From positions 396,552 through 429,363 of the forward strand of contig BJOX01000227.1 in assembly GCA_009731375.1 (NCBI GenBank): DNA of 32,812 nt, in the 5' to 3' direction. The notes below the pieces were generated by a model that was given only the letters and a program-made list of their open reading frames with translations, searched no databases and was not told the DNA's origin. The position numbers and the translations under genes were made by a program. Below, piece by piece: positions 7,596 through 17,184 of this stretch (position 1 is the stretch's first letter; every line of letters begins with the position of its first letter). This DNA is from Paulinella micropora. Taxonomy: Eukaryota > Cercozoa > Imbricatea > Euglyphida.

Positions 7596-10289
7596 ATGTC
7601 GACAGAGACCGCCGAAGTGAGTGAATTCTCGGGGGCAGATCAAAGAAGAGAAGAAGAAGAAGCAGGAGGAGGAGGAGGAGGAAGAGGATTGAATGAAGGA
7701 GGAGGAGGAGGATTGAATGAAGGAGGAGGAGATGAAGGAGTAGGAGGAGGAGTAGAAGAGGGCTGGGATGATGAAGGAAGATATGGAGGAGACGAAGATG
7801 AAGGAGGATTTGAACAAGAAGAGACGGGAGGAGGAGGAGCATATGGTAATCCCTTACCACCTGCCTACACGGGAGGAGGAGGACGAAAAATGATCGACTT
7901 GATTCATAGTGATGGAGAGGAGATCACAGTGGAGGAACAACAGTGGGTGCAAGACAACTATGACCTCACTAAAAAAGAGTTTGATAACAAGATGGGGGTA
8001 GAGAAGGATACCTATGTGTGGATCCCTCAGGATCAAAGAAGAGAGAAAAGTCGTGCTAAAAAGGATGTCTATATCCTATTATCAAACACAGCACAGCTCC
8101 TCGGCAAACTGGTCTCTGATCCAGAAGAGAGAAAGAAGATACAGCATATCAAGTTTGGGGACACACACACCCACCTTGAATTACTCGATGCTATCTTTGG
8201 GGTGTACACTCAAACCCTGATTTGGGAACGTACATACGGCCCACGATGTGAGGGTTACCTCCAGTACACAAACCCAAGAGCAACGGCCAGATTCCTCGCG
8301 ACTGGTCAGGAGGCAGTCGATGTAACAAAAATGAAGACCAATCTGGGTTCGAAAAACTCGAGTGGCATATTTCATTTTTTTACAATGGAAATAAAGGCCT
8401 TGGAGGAGGGGAAGGCAGAGATGGAAAAAAGCATTAAGGCAGCAGGAGAAACTCATCCTGTGATTGATGAGTTAGAGAAGACCGACAGAGTTCTGACCAA
8501 GATCAGACTGTTGATGGGTGCGTTACTGCACAAGGAGGCATGGAAGAGATGGATTCCTACCAAGGATCACTCTGTCCTTAAATCACTTAGTAACGCACCA
8601 CCGGTCGCCAACAAAGCAGGTGTTGACCAATATGTGGAGAAATATAATTTTCTCAGATCTGCTTCTGAATTGGTGGCCTTTATCACTCATGCTCAAAAGC
8701 TGGTGATATCTGAGAAGAAGAAGGCGAAAGAGAATGAGGAGTTCGAGAAGACGATGAGACTGGAAAGAATGAAAGCAAAAGTGAGTGGTGCAAAGACACA
8801 CCCTCCGACATATTTGACCCCACCAGCTCCTGCCCCACCAGCCCCTGCACCCTCGGGCTCAACTACGGTGGTGGTCACAAACACGGAGAAGAAGGACAGA
8901 CAGAACATCATAAATGCCTTCAAGGGGAAGAAAGGAGGAGTGGCAAGTCTCATGCTATATGCCAAGACGAGCTCAGACAAAGACTCTGATGCTTCGCTTT
9001 TGAGCAAGCTCAAAGAGATCAATGCCTGCATGAAGGCTTTTCCTTGCGACGAAACGCAGGAATACGAGGCCCTTGTTACTGTTTTTGACCAATCTCTAGT
9101 CTCGGAGGGATTTGATCTGACACAGTACAAGTTTTTGAGAAAGAAGGAGGAGATTAAGAGAAACAATGCAACAGGCCTAGACGCTCAGTGTGAACTGGCG
9201 GTGGCCACACTCATTTCATATTTTCAATCTCATGGATACCAGCATCTCTGCACTGGTACTCTCATAGGATTTGAAATCTTTGAGACAGTGGCGATGAGTT
9301 TGAGGAGTGCTGTTGGCTTGGCGGCGACCCTTACGGAGGTAGTTTCCTCCTATGGGCTATTCTATGGCCGCAAGTCGATCATCCTCTATTTCTTTTCGGC
9401 GTTACACACAGTTAACCCGAGTAAGCTTACTCAGCTCATACAACAATGCTCGACGTTTAGCTCAGTGAAGTCCAAGAACTTCCTCGAGACACACGTGTTC
9501 GAAAATACGGTTCAAAGCGTTGCTCCGTCAGCACTGTTTCAAGAAGTGATGAGTGCATGCTCAAACATGGACTCGCTCACGGAGGCACATACGGCACAGG
9601 CAGGCGGTGTACCTGTTGGCGCACAAGCCACGTACACAAACAGAGTTGCCGGTTGGAAGAGACAGAGAGAGCCAGACCTGAAGACCGCATGTTGGAGGTG
9701 GTTCGCGGGCTTGCAGTGTAAGGCACAGATGGAGAACAGAGACTGCTCTTTCAATCATGATAGGCAGAACCCAACAGCAAGGGCAAATTTTCTGAGCAGG
9801 ACGGAAGGCAAGGAACCGGGCCTTTTCAATATGCTTCAGATTGCCGCTGTGAACGAAGGTTGGTATGCCAATATGTGTGATGATGAGGAGTTACGAGAGG
9901 CAATCATTACCTACATGAAGAGGATGAAGGAGAAGAAGGAGGAAAGGGAGAGACAAAAGAACTTAAAGGCCTCTCAAAGAGGACGAGAAGGAGGAGCAGG
10001 AGCAGGAGGACGAGGAGGAGGAGGAGGAGGACGAGGACGAGGAACATGGAGAGGAGCCTCGAGGTGGCAGGGAACCCCTCAGAGAGGAAGAGGAGGAGGT
10101 CGGGGATATACCCCTTATGGAGGGAGAGCTGTTCGAGCTCCAGCCCCCCCACCCAGAGGAGGAGGAGGCTCGTGGGCAAGCTCCAACCCAAATTTCGGTC
10201 GAGCTCAGGCCTACAACACTGCCTCGGAGACCGATACGTCATCCTACCCGGACACTACTCAAGGTAATCGTTTCGAGGTGGTGGAATGA
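7596..10289 (+). CDS. gag: Gag polyprotein with one CCCH finger and RGG tail
   Basis: 897 codons from ATG 7596 to TGA 10287-10289. It would form the cytoplasmic particle that packages element RNA. Residues about 20-90 are Gly/Glu low complexity. Residues about 95-400 are charged and helical, consistent with a capsid region, though I cannot name the fold. A Pro/Ala linker lies near 405-425, and a second folded region spans about 430-680. One zinc-binding-like motif is C699-X8-C708-X8-C717-X3-H721, a CCCH type rather than the usual retroviral CCHC knuckle. Residues about 790-880 are Arg/Gly-rich (RGG-like), fitting RNA binding. The gag frame continues directly into pol after the UGA. Confidence 0.88.
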   Translation: MSTETAEVSEFSGADQRREEEEAGGGGGGRGLNEGGGGGLNEGGGDEGVGGGVEEGWDDEGRYGGDEDEGGFEQEETGGGGAYGNPLPPAYTGGGGRKMIDLIHSDGEEITVEEQQWVQDNYDLTKKEFDNKMGVEKDTYVWIPQDQRREKSRAKKDVYILLSNTAQLLGKLVSDPEERKKIQHIKFGDTHTHLELLDAIFGVYTQTLIWERTYGPRCEGYLQYTNPRATARFLATGQEAVDVTKMKTNLGSKNSSGIFHFFTMEIKALEEGKAEMEKSIKAAGETHPVIDELEKTDRVLTKIRLLMGALLHKEAWKRWIPTKDHSVLKSLSNAPPVANKAGVDQYVEKYNFLRSASELVAFITHAQKLVISEKKKAKENEEFEKTMRLERMKAKVSGAKTHPPTYLTPPAPAPPAPAPSGSTTVVVTNTEKKDRQNIINAFKGKKGGVASLMLYAKTSSDKDSDASLLSKLKEINACMKAFPCDETQEYEALVTVFDQSLVSEGFDLTQYKFLRKKEEIKRNNATGLDAQCELAVATLISYFQSHGYQHLCTGTLIGFEIFETVAMSLRSAVGLAATLTEVVSSYGLFYGRKSIILYFFSALHTVNPSKLTQLIQQCSTFSSVKSKNFLETHVFENTVQSVAPSALFQEVMSACSNMDSLTEAHTAQAGGVPVGAQATYTNRVAGWKRQREPDLKTACWRWFAGLQCKAQMENRDCSFNHDRQNPTARANFLSRTEGKEPGLFNMLQIAAVNEGWYANMCDDEELREAIITYMKRMKEKKEERERQKNLKASQRGREGGAGAGGRGGGGGGRGRGTWRGASRWQGTPQRGRGGGRGYTPYGGRAVRAPAPPPRGGGGSWASSNPNFGRAQAYNTASETDTSSYPDTTQGNRFEVVE
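10287..10289 (+). promoter_or_regulatory. In-frame UGA separating gag and pol (readthrough candidate)
   Basis: The codon is TGA followed by CTG. No other stop occurs in this frame before pol, and the first ATG in the pol frame is 10470-10472, 183 nt downstream and inside conserved-frame sequence. UGA followed by C is a known leaky context, and gammaretroviruses join gag and pol by stop readthrough. No strong downstream hairpin is evident; the next 30 nt are purine-rich. Confidence 0.7.
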
Positions 10290-13200
10290 CTGGAGGGGGA
10301 AGAAGAGAGGAAGGAGAAGACTGTGAAGTTTAACCCTAAAGTCACAGTGCTTTCTAATGCTGTTGTGCAGACTGGGCCAACGCTTCCTCTATGTGAAAAC
10401 AAAGATGTGGGTACACAGAGACTGCAGCCCCAAGGTAGTCTCATACCCGTTCATACAGCACGGTTACCAATGATAACTGATGCAAATAGGAAGGCGAGAC
10501 TTGCGATGGAGGCGAGGAGGCCAATGGCAGACGTATCGCCTCGGCCAAGCAAACAACCACGAACAGACTCAATGTCTACGGTCGCGGCGGGTGGCGAGCA
10601 AAAAGACAATGTGTGTACTCAAGTACCACAAGACAATGTCGCTCAAATAGTAAACGCACCAGTACCGCAGAATAATAAAAATGTTAATGAGGTGAAGCAG
10701 GAGGAGAAGAAGGAGGAGTTGAAAAACTTAGAGACAAGACTCCAAAATTTGGAACGTAAAGTTCTTGTTCTCGCAGCCAATATACACAGGCCCGATGCTC
10801 TGTGTTATACGGAACTTTATTGTGAAACATTGAAGACAATATTAAAAGTTGGTAATGATACGATGGCGAATATTAATATTGTCGGCCGGAAGTTTTTTAA
10901 TCGATACCGGGACTGGGTGGACGGAAATATGAAAAAGTCAACGGGCACTCTCAAAGGAGTGAGCAGCCGGACGGATATCACGGGAATCATCACACTGACC
11001 TTTAAATTGAAATCCGCACGAGTATACCGTATGGACCTCTATGTCGTCCCCGGTTACCACGGGTCAATATTACTATCGTATGACCAATTGGCTACGATGG
11101 GGGCTGTGATTGATTGCGCCGCACGGCGAGTGATATATGGAGTAAAAAGAGGAGAAGAGAACGATATTGATCCCTTCAACGCTACTGACTCTTATGAGGC
11201 TTATGAGCTGAGTCTAGCGACGGATCACAAAAAGATGGCCATCGCACATGAGGCACTTGAGGTGTACGTTCACCCCCATGTCGTAAGACCGGATGAACTG
11301 TCCTGGACCGACAATTGGGAATCCCAAGTGTGCACTGTCACAGTTCCGACATGCCATTGGGACAAAAAGTCTATTGATGACTTAATCGAGAAGCGAAAGG
11401 AGGAGATTATATGTGTCGCACAAAGAAGCCCGTCGTTGGCGAGATTCGCGGAAGGAGTAGGAACAGATGTCCATATTACTAACGGATACTGTTTCCATGC
11501 GAAAGTAGGAGAAGAAAAAAGGGAGGCGTTTGTACCAAGGAGAACGGGGCGAATCCCGGATACTCCACCAGAAACTATTAAAAGTTTTATTACTGATTTC
11601 TGGGGTGACGAGCCCACGTGGCCGCGTTCACTGTCTGAAGTGAAGAAATGCTTACGGACTTTATTCGAAAATAATAAGCCGTATACTATTATCCTGCCAT
11701 ATAATGAGAAGGCGATATGGGCGCAGGAAATAAGGGACCGGCTTATTGATCATCCTATACCGGTACCCTCTCGCAAGCAACAGCTAGTGGTGGCTTGTCG
11801 TATGGGAACTCGTGAGCAGAGCAGTGCATACAAGCGGAAGCTCAGAGACCTCGACAAGTTGAAATTGATACCGCAAGCATTCACATGCTTTGATGGTTTT
11901 TACACCCGTAAAGCTCCTTTGCAATACGCGAGACTCATTGACATGCTGGTGGAGCTCGGTAAAGATGATGAGCCGGACACGGTCACGTATGAAAAGACGG
12001 GCCTAGATGATGTCTCGGAAGAGGACTTAGGCTTGGAGGAGGACAGAGAACCCCTCAAGCAGCATAAGCAGATGTCTGATGAAGATTTTCAAGAGGCGGC
12101 GCGGAAAATATTGGAAGAAGGAGTAGGCACGGAGAAGGAGAAGGAGCTTTTAAAAGCCAAATTAGAGGCGAACAAGGAAATTTTTGACCCTCCACATGCA
12201 GGTGGTGTCAAGCCTGAAGATTTCACTGCGGTTATTTACAAAATACCGGGTGCGGAGCCGTCACCGGCACCACGAAGGGCGAATTTGAGTATACATGAGG
12301 CGAAGATAGCGGAGGAGCTAGCAAGACAGCTGCTCAATGAGGACTTTATTGAGAGATCAACATCCTCAATAGTCTCACAACCGAGAATAGTGCCGAAGCC
12401 AGGAGGAGAATGGCGCCTGACAGTTAACTATGCTCGTGTTAACAAGGTGCTGGAGGAAGAGAGAAATCCTCTCCCGACATTAGAAGAAGGAAGGAGAGTA
12501 CTGCGGAATGCAAAATTCTATTCGGTCATTGACCTTAAGAATGGCTTCTGGCAGATACCACTGGAGGAAAAGTCCAGATGGCTGACGGCGTTTGTGGTGG
12601 GTATGGAAATATACCAATGGAAAGTGCTTCCGATGGGCCTCAAGCAAGCCCCAGGACTTTTCCAGAAGGCGATGCAGAAGATGTTGAGCAGTCAGTACGA
12701 TGATTTGTCTGACGGTGGCTTTATGAGAAGGCGGGGACAGAAGGCGGGAGAATATGCATTTTGCTATATCGATGACATTATCGTATACTCTAACACAATG
12801 GAGGAGCATATCGATCATTTGTCCGATATATTCAGGCGCATCGGAGCTTTTGGCCTGAAGTGCAATCTAAAGAAGTGTCAACTTGCCAAGACGAGTGTGA
12901 CATACTTAGGGTACGAGATCTCCCATAATCGAGTCTCGATATCCAAAGAGAAGAGGGAGGAGATTATGAATCGACCGATACCGAAGAACCGCACTGAATT
13001 GCACTCATTCCTTGCGATGGCGCAATACTATAGCCAGTTTATACCCGATTGGGGTGCAACACGGGCTAAAGTGGAGAAAATGATAGATTTTGGAGACTTT
13101 GAGAAGTGGGACGAAGAGGCTTTGCAAGCGTTTCATGCGCTCAAAGATCTCATTTACAAAGACCCGAAAGACGGAGGACTGGTGTTAACGATGCCCGACT

Positions 13201-16103
13201 TTACGAAACAATTCGTAGTCGATACAGACGCATCTAAGTTTGCGATTGGGGCTGTATTACAACAAGAGGATGAGGAGAAGAAATTACGCCCAATCATGTT
13301 TATTAGTAGGAAGTTGTGTGCGGCGGAGAGAAACTATTGCACAAGGCAAAGAGAGGCGTTGGCGGTAGTATGGGCCCTCAAGAGGCTCAGAGAGTATTTG
13401 TGGGGAGGACCTCAATTTACTGTCAGAACTGATCATCATAACCTGTTATGGTTGATGAATCATGAACAGACGGGACGGCTGGCGCGGTGGCAAGCGTTCT
13501 TGTCTTGTTTCGATTTTACAATGGTCCATCTACCGGGAAAGCGAAATGTGGTCGCTGATAGCCTCTCTAGGCTAGAGTTTAACTCAGAAGTATCGGCGTT
13601 GGTGTCCACGGTGGAGATGGAAGACTTGTCCACTGACAAGGTGTATGAGGTCAGCCACATTGAGGCGATGGAGATGGCGAGTGGAGTCCGATATGACCGC
13701 ACAGGTCTACGGTACAGTCCACAAGGCCCGGATCACGGGATATGTTGTGAGCTACATACCCAGGAGGACGCTGAGTGGTCCTATGAGGTATATGAGAATG
13801 CGAAGGCGAACATAAGAGAGGAAGAGGAGACGCAGGAAGTTCATGCGGAGCCTCCTCAAAAGCGGAGAAGTGACCTAGACGATGACCCGGAAAGAATCGG
13901 GGTACGGCTAGAAGATGGTACTATCCATATAGCCTCGCCTACCGCATGGAGGCAACAACAGGCTCAAGATCCGGAGTTTAAAGAACTGATACAGTTATAT
14001 CAGAACCCGGATGAGCTACGGATGACGAAAGCGATCAAAGATCAGATGAAGGAGATGGGATGGAGAGATGGTCTACTGTGGTACAAGGGCCTTCACGGTC
14101 GCTATGCGTCACAGCCGGACAAATGGACCCTTTGGGTACCGGAGAGTCTGAGACGATTTATATTTGTCGCAGCCCACAATTGCCCACTTTTGGCGCATCC
14201 GGGTCGACAACGAACTCATATGTTCGTAGCGAGGCGATTCTGGTGGAAGAAGATGAAGGAGGAGATAGATCAGGCGGTGGATGCATGCATCCCGTGCAAG
14301 ATAAACAAAACACCACTGAAGGCAAATTTCGGCCTGATTGGCGAATTTCCTCTTCATGCGGGGATGTTTGAGTTTATACACATTGATCATATGGGACCTT
14401 TCCCAGAATCGAGGGATGGTTACAAATACCTCCTTACGGTTATTGACAGAGCCACCAACTATGTGTGGATCATCCCTGTCAAAGACGTTACCGGCAAGAC
14501 GACGGCCGAGGCGCTGATCGATAGGATCATCTCACAGATCGGAGTACCAAGAAAGATATGTTCTGATCGAGGCTCGGACTTTAATAACGAGGTCATCGAC
14601 AAACTATCTAAGTATTACGGGATGAAATGGCAATATGTTACTGCCTATAACCCGCGAGCAAATGGGAAAATCGAGCGGGTACACAGACCCCTCAAAGCCT
14701 CGCTAAAGATGTATTGCACGAAGAAGGAGAATCAAAGAGCATGGGTCGAGGCAGCACCATCATTTGCGTTTGCAATGAACTGTCTACCCTCTACGGCGTT
14801 AGGAGGCTCGAAGAGCTCAATCTCGCCATATCAGTTAGTATATGGGCGTGAGCCTGATATCCCGACTTCGCTCCTTCACCCAAAAGACACTTGGGCGGAT
14901 GCGGATGAGTTGTTTGGGATGAGACTTAGAGTGAAGATGGAGGCGGAACAAATAGTCAGGGCGCATAGAGAGGCGGAGCGCCGAAAGACTGATGCTGAAG
15001 GGGTGCGACAAGCGCACTTGGATCAGATCAAGTTCCAGGTCGGGGATATTGTACTATTGTACCATCCTCAAGTCCCGAAGGGAGTCAGCTCTAAGCTGTT
15101 CACTCACTGGAAAGGACCTTATCAGATTATGGAACAGACGGGACCTCTGAATTACAAGATCAGGGGTAGAGGGAAGGTGCAAATTGTGAATGTAAGAAGG
15201 CTGATTAAGTATGATCCCTTCTTACTGGAAGATGAATCCGTTGAGGAGGCGTTAAAACGGATGAAGGATGATTTCAAAGAGGTGCCGCCCATCCACAAGG
15301 AGGCTGGCATAGACCAAGACGATGCTTATCGGGCACCGATAGCTGAGAAGGAGGAGAGTGAGGTGGACAGCAAGGAGAAGACTGACCGCATAAGCGCGGT
15401 GGGGACTCAGTCCAAGTCTCCGCGAGAGCATAGCGGAAAGAAGGAGAAGATCACAGAGGCGCAGCTAAGGAGAGCGCGGAATGATCTTATCAACGACCAA
15501 CCGAGGAAGGCGATGAGGTCGATGAGATCAAAGGACGTCCACCAGGAGGAGGAGGGGACGGACACTGACCCAAACGCGGGCAACGTTGAGATTGTCCATG
15601 AGCGATGGAAGGAAGGCGATGCGATAGCAACCATCGCATGGGTGAAAAATGTTTTCTATCTGATGAGACCAGCGGAACAACATGTCGCTGATGACACTCT
15701 CTCAGACTTATACTTGATGCGGGTCGTGGCGGTCCCACGACAGATGCGTGTCACACGGACACTCAAAATATCATCAGCCGCAAAGATAGTACAACCGATA
15801 CTCCAGTTCTGGAGAAGTATGGACCCGGTTGAGGATCCAAAGGCAAGACATTATCTGCCAGTATATAAAGACGCAAAAAGTCTCGAGACATGGGATGATA
15901 CAATTACTCCCAGAGACAAGGATTACACTGCGTGGACCATTCAGACACTGCCAAGAGGAGTGCTTGATGTCCCTTTTGAATTATCGTTGGGCGGAATCCC
16001 TAATAAGATCTGGGACATTCTCGAACAGTCAAAGTTCGATCTGACTTTTGTTGGTGGTCCTCCACCAGGCAAAGAAATCCGCGCCAGACGACGAAGGCAG
16101 TGA
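10290..16103 (+). CDS. pol: Pol polyprotein: protease-like, RT, RNase H, integrase
   Basis: Open in the gag frame from 10290 to TGA 16101-16103. Residues below count from the GTG codon at 10323. Order: unstructured N-terminus; retropepsin-like region (D179-T-M-A, then an I-L-L-S-Y-D strand near 240); RT (D737 in V-I-D-L-K-N-G; YIDD at 815-818); RNase H of the RT_RNaseH type (D967-T-D969, E1011, D1037); integrase with H1285, H1292, C1322, C1325 zinc motif and D1355, D1415, E1451 (D-D-35-E); a GPY/F module near 1590-1625. About 290 residues follow, with a charged linker and a small folded-looking region (1735-1860). It copies and integrates the element. There is no ATG near its 5' end, so it is probably made as a Gag-Pol fusion. 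Confidence 0.93.
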   Translation: MEGEEERKEKTVKFNPKVTVLSNAVVQTGPTLPLCENKDVGTQRLQPQGSLIPVHTARLPMITDANRKARLAMEARRPMADVSPRPSKQPRTDSMSTVAAGGEQKDNVCTQVPQDNVAQIVNAPVPQNNKNVNEVKQEEKKEELKNLETRLQNLERKVLVLAANIHRPDALCYTELYCETLKTILKVGNDTMANINIVGRKFFNRYRDWVDGNMKKSTGTLKGVSSRTDITGIITLTFKLKSARVYRMDLYVVPGYHGSILLSYDQLATMGAVIDCAARRVIYGVKRGEENDIDPFNATDSYEAYELSLATDHKKMAIAHEALEVYVHPHVVRPDELSWTDNWESQVCTVTVPTCHWDKKSIDDLIEKRKEEIICVAQRSPSLARFAEGVGTDVHITNGYCFHAKVGEEKREAFVPRRTGRIPDTPPETIKSFITDFWGDEPTWPRSLSEVKKCLRTLFENNKPYTIILPYNEKAIWAQEIRDRLIDHPIPVPSRKQQLVVACRMGTREQSSAYKRKLRDLDKLKLIPQAFTCFDGFYTRKAPLQYARLIDMLVELGKDDEPDTVTYEKTGLDDVSEEDLGLEEDREPLKQHKQMSDEDFQEAARKILEEGVGTEKEKELLKAKLEANKEIFDPPHAGGVKPEDFTAVIYKIPGAEPSPAPRRANLSIHEAKIAEELARQLLNEDFIERSTSSIVSQPRIVPKPGGEWRLTVNYARVNKVLEEERNPLPTLEEGRRVLRNAKFYSVIDLKNGFWQIPLEEKSRWLTAFVVGMEIYQWKVLPMGLKQAPGLFQKAMQKMLSSQYDDLSDGGFMRRRGQKAGEYAFCYIDDIIVYSNTMEEHIDHLSDIFRRIGAFGLKCNLKKCQLAKTSVTYLGYEISHNRVSISKEKREEIMNRPIPKNRTELHSFLAMAQYYSQFIPDWGATRAKVEKMIDFGDFEKWDEEALQAFHALKDLIYKDPKDGGLVLTMPDFTKQFVVDTDASKFAIGAVLQQEDEEKKLRPIMFISRKLCAAERNYCTRQREALAVVWALKRLREYLWGGPQFTVRTDHHNLLWLMNHEQTGRLARWQAFLSCFDFTMVHLPGKRNVVADSLSRLEFNSEVSALVSTVEMEDLSTDKVYEVSHIEAMEMASGVRYDRTGLRYSPQGPDHGICCELHTQEDAEWSYEVYENAKANIREEEETQEVHAEPPQKRRSDLDDDPERIGVRLEDGTIHIASPTAWRQQQAQDPEFKELIQLYQNPDELRMTKAIKDQMKEMGWRDGLLWYKGLHGRYASQPDKWTLWVPESLRRFIFVAAHNCPLLAHPGRQRTHMFVARRFWWKKMKEEIDQAVDACIPCKINKTPLKANFGLIGEFPLHAGMFEFIHIDHMGPFPESRDGYKYLLTVIDRATNYVWIIPVKDVTGKTTAEALIDRIISQIGVPRKICSDRGSDFNNEVIDKLSKYYGMKWQYVTAYNPRANGKIERVHRPLKASLKMYCTKKENQRAWVEAAPSFAFAMNCLPSTALGGSKSSISPYQLVYGREPDIPTSLLHPKDTWADADELFGMRLRVKMEAEQIVRAHREAERRKTDAEGVRQAHLDQIKFQVGDIVLLYHPQVPKGVSSKLFTHWKGPYQIMEQTGPLNYKIRGRGKVQIVNVRRLIKYDPFLLEDESVEEALKRMKDDFKEVPPIHKEAGIDQDDAYRAPIAEKEESEVDSKEKTDRISAVGTQSKSPREHSGKKEKITEAQLRRARNDLINDQPRKAMRSMRSKDVHQEEEGTDTDPNAGNVEIVHERWKEGDAIATIAWVKNVFYLMRPAEQHVADDTLSDLYLMRVVAVPRQMRVTRTLKISSAAKIVQPILQFWRSMDPVEDPKARHYLPVYKDAKSLETWDDTITPRDKDYTAWTIQTLPRGVLDVPFELSLGGIPNKIWDILEQSKFDLTFVGGPPPGKEIRARRRRQ

Positions 16104-16133
16104 CAAAGAAACTATTTTTCTTTATGCGTCTCA

Positions 16134-16139
16134 AATAAA
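16134..16139 (+). terminator. AATAAA polyadenylation-like signal
   Basis: AATAAA lies 31 nt after the pol stop. Retroelement transcripts normally end in the 3' LTR, so its use is uncertain. Confidence 0.4.
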
Positions 16140-16931
16140 CTGATTGATTGCCCACGGCGTATCATGATTTGATCATGCATCATCAGTTATCAATATGAAT
16201 ATTAAAAAGACTCAGTGATATAACTTGGCATTCGATCGCAACATACGAGTGCGAAAGGTCGATCGACGATGATACTACACCGTATACGGGGATCGCTAGT
16301 GTATTGAGCGATGGTGTTCCCGGGTATGACCCTTTCCAAGTCCTGGGATGATGTTCTCGAAAATGAAATGTTCTCTGAAACTTTCATTAAATTATTTTTT
16401 ACGATAGATTATATACTGTCGTACCTGAGCACGGTCAATCTCTACTTGTGTCGGTATATCGCAGGGTCGGGTACATACACCTCGACTTCGGATATAGCTA
16501 TTAGGACTGGCCCCCTAATACTATATCATAGGATATCCGCCTTATACAAGGGTATGTCATTAAAAAAGACAATGTACTTACGATCTCCCTGTGAATAATA
16601 ATAATAATAATGATAATGATAAGAAGAAGAAGGAGATCAAAGGGGGAATCGTACTACAGCACCACGTTGCTTGTATTTTTTTATTAATTGTACGTTTGTT
16701 CTTGACATACTGCCGAAAAAAAAAAGAAAGAAAAAAATTGAGGGGAAGGAGTTCAAAATTTACAAGAAAGGCTAGAGAATCCGCTTTGACGTGCCGTATG
16801 AGGATATACTTATCGTCTTTTAGCGTCTATCCGTGGGTCGATGCGCTGTGTGGCATGACTCCATAGCGCATACTATTTGCAGAAAGAAATCAGAAGGTGT
16901 ATGACGAAAATGCTATTTCCGTCATAAAATC
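16140..16931 (+). other. Non-coding 3' region of the retrotransposon
   Basis: About 800 nt between pol and the polypurine tract. A 95-codon frame at 16311-16598 has no motif, and there is no envelope-like signal-plus-anchor protein. A-rich stretches occur near 16590-16740. Confidence 0.6.
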
Positions 16932-16940
16932 GGGAGGGGG
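16932..16940 (+). promoter_or_regulatory. Polypurine tract
   Basis: GGGAGGGGG lies three bases before the 3' LTR, the position needed to prime plus-strand DNA. Confidence 0.8.
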
Positions 16941-16943
16941 TAC

Positions 16944-17180
16944 TGTAGGCATCACCCCCCGGATAGCCGGTAAAAAATACCTTTTCCTGGTGACAGGTGC
17001 ACCAGCTTGTTTTTCAGTATTATTTGTCCGGATTGGACCTGATGCCATTTTATTCCTGGTCTGTTGCCGTTTTCCTTTTTGGCTTCACTGAGCTAATACA
17101 ACGAGACATCATTCTCATTCTTGAGGACTGTGTTTGGTTGTATTACCGACTTTTTACGAGCTATCGTTGGGGGCATTACA
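16944..17180 (+). repeat. 3' LTR (237 bp)
   Basis: Identical to the 5' LTR except G at 17059, and followed by the CCGG duplication. Confidence 0.95.
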
Positions 17181-17184
17181 CCGG
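17181..17184. repeat. Target site duplication, right (CCGG)
   Basis: Matches 6569-6572. Confidence 0.8.

Larger units (their letters stand above)
6573..17180 (+). mobile_element. Complete Ty3/gypsy-type LTR retrotransposon
   Basis: The element is 10,608 bp with TG...CA-bounded LTRs at 6573-6809 and 16944-17180 and a CCGG target duplication at 6569-6572 and 17181-17184. Inside are a candidate primer site, a 786-nt leader, gag, an in-frame UGA, pol, an AATAAA signal, about 800 nt of non-coding 3' sequence and a G-rich polypurine tract. The order RT, RNase H, integrase assigns it to the Ty3/gypsy superfamily. The LTRs differ at one position (A at 6688, G at 17059), so insertion was recent. Both reading frames are intact, and it could be active. 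The LTRs are short for such a long element. Confidence 0.95.

Noticed and set aside
16311-16598. 95-codon ORF downstream of pol, considered as an envelope-like gene
   Set aside because: No signal peptide plus anchor, no Cys pattern, and weak coding composition.
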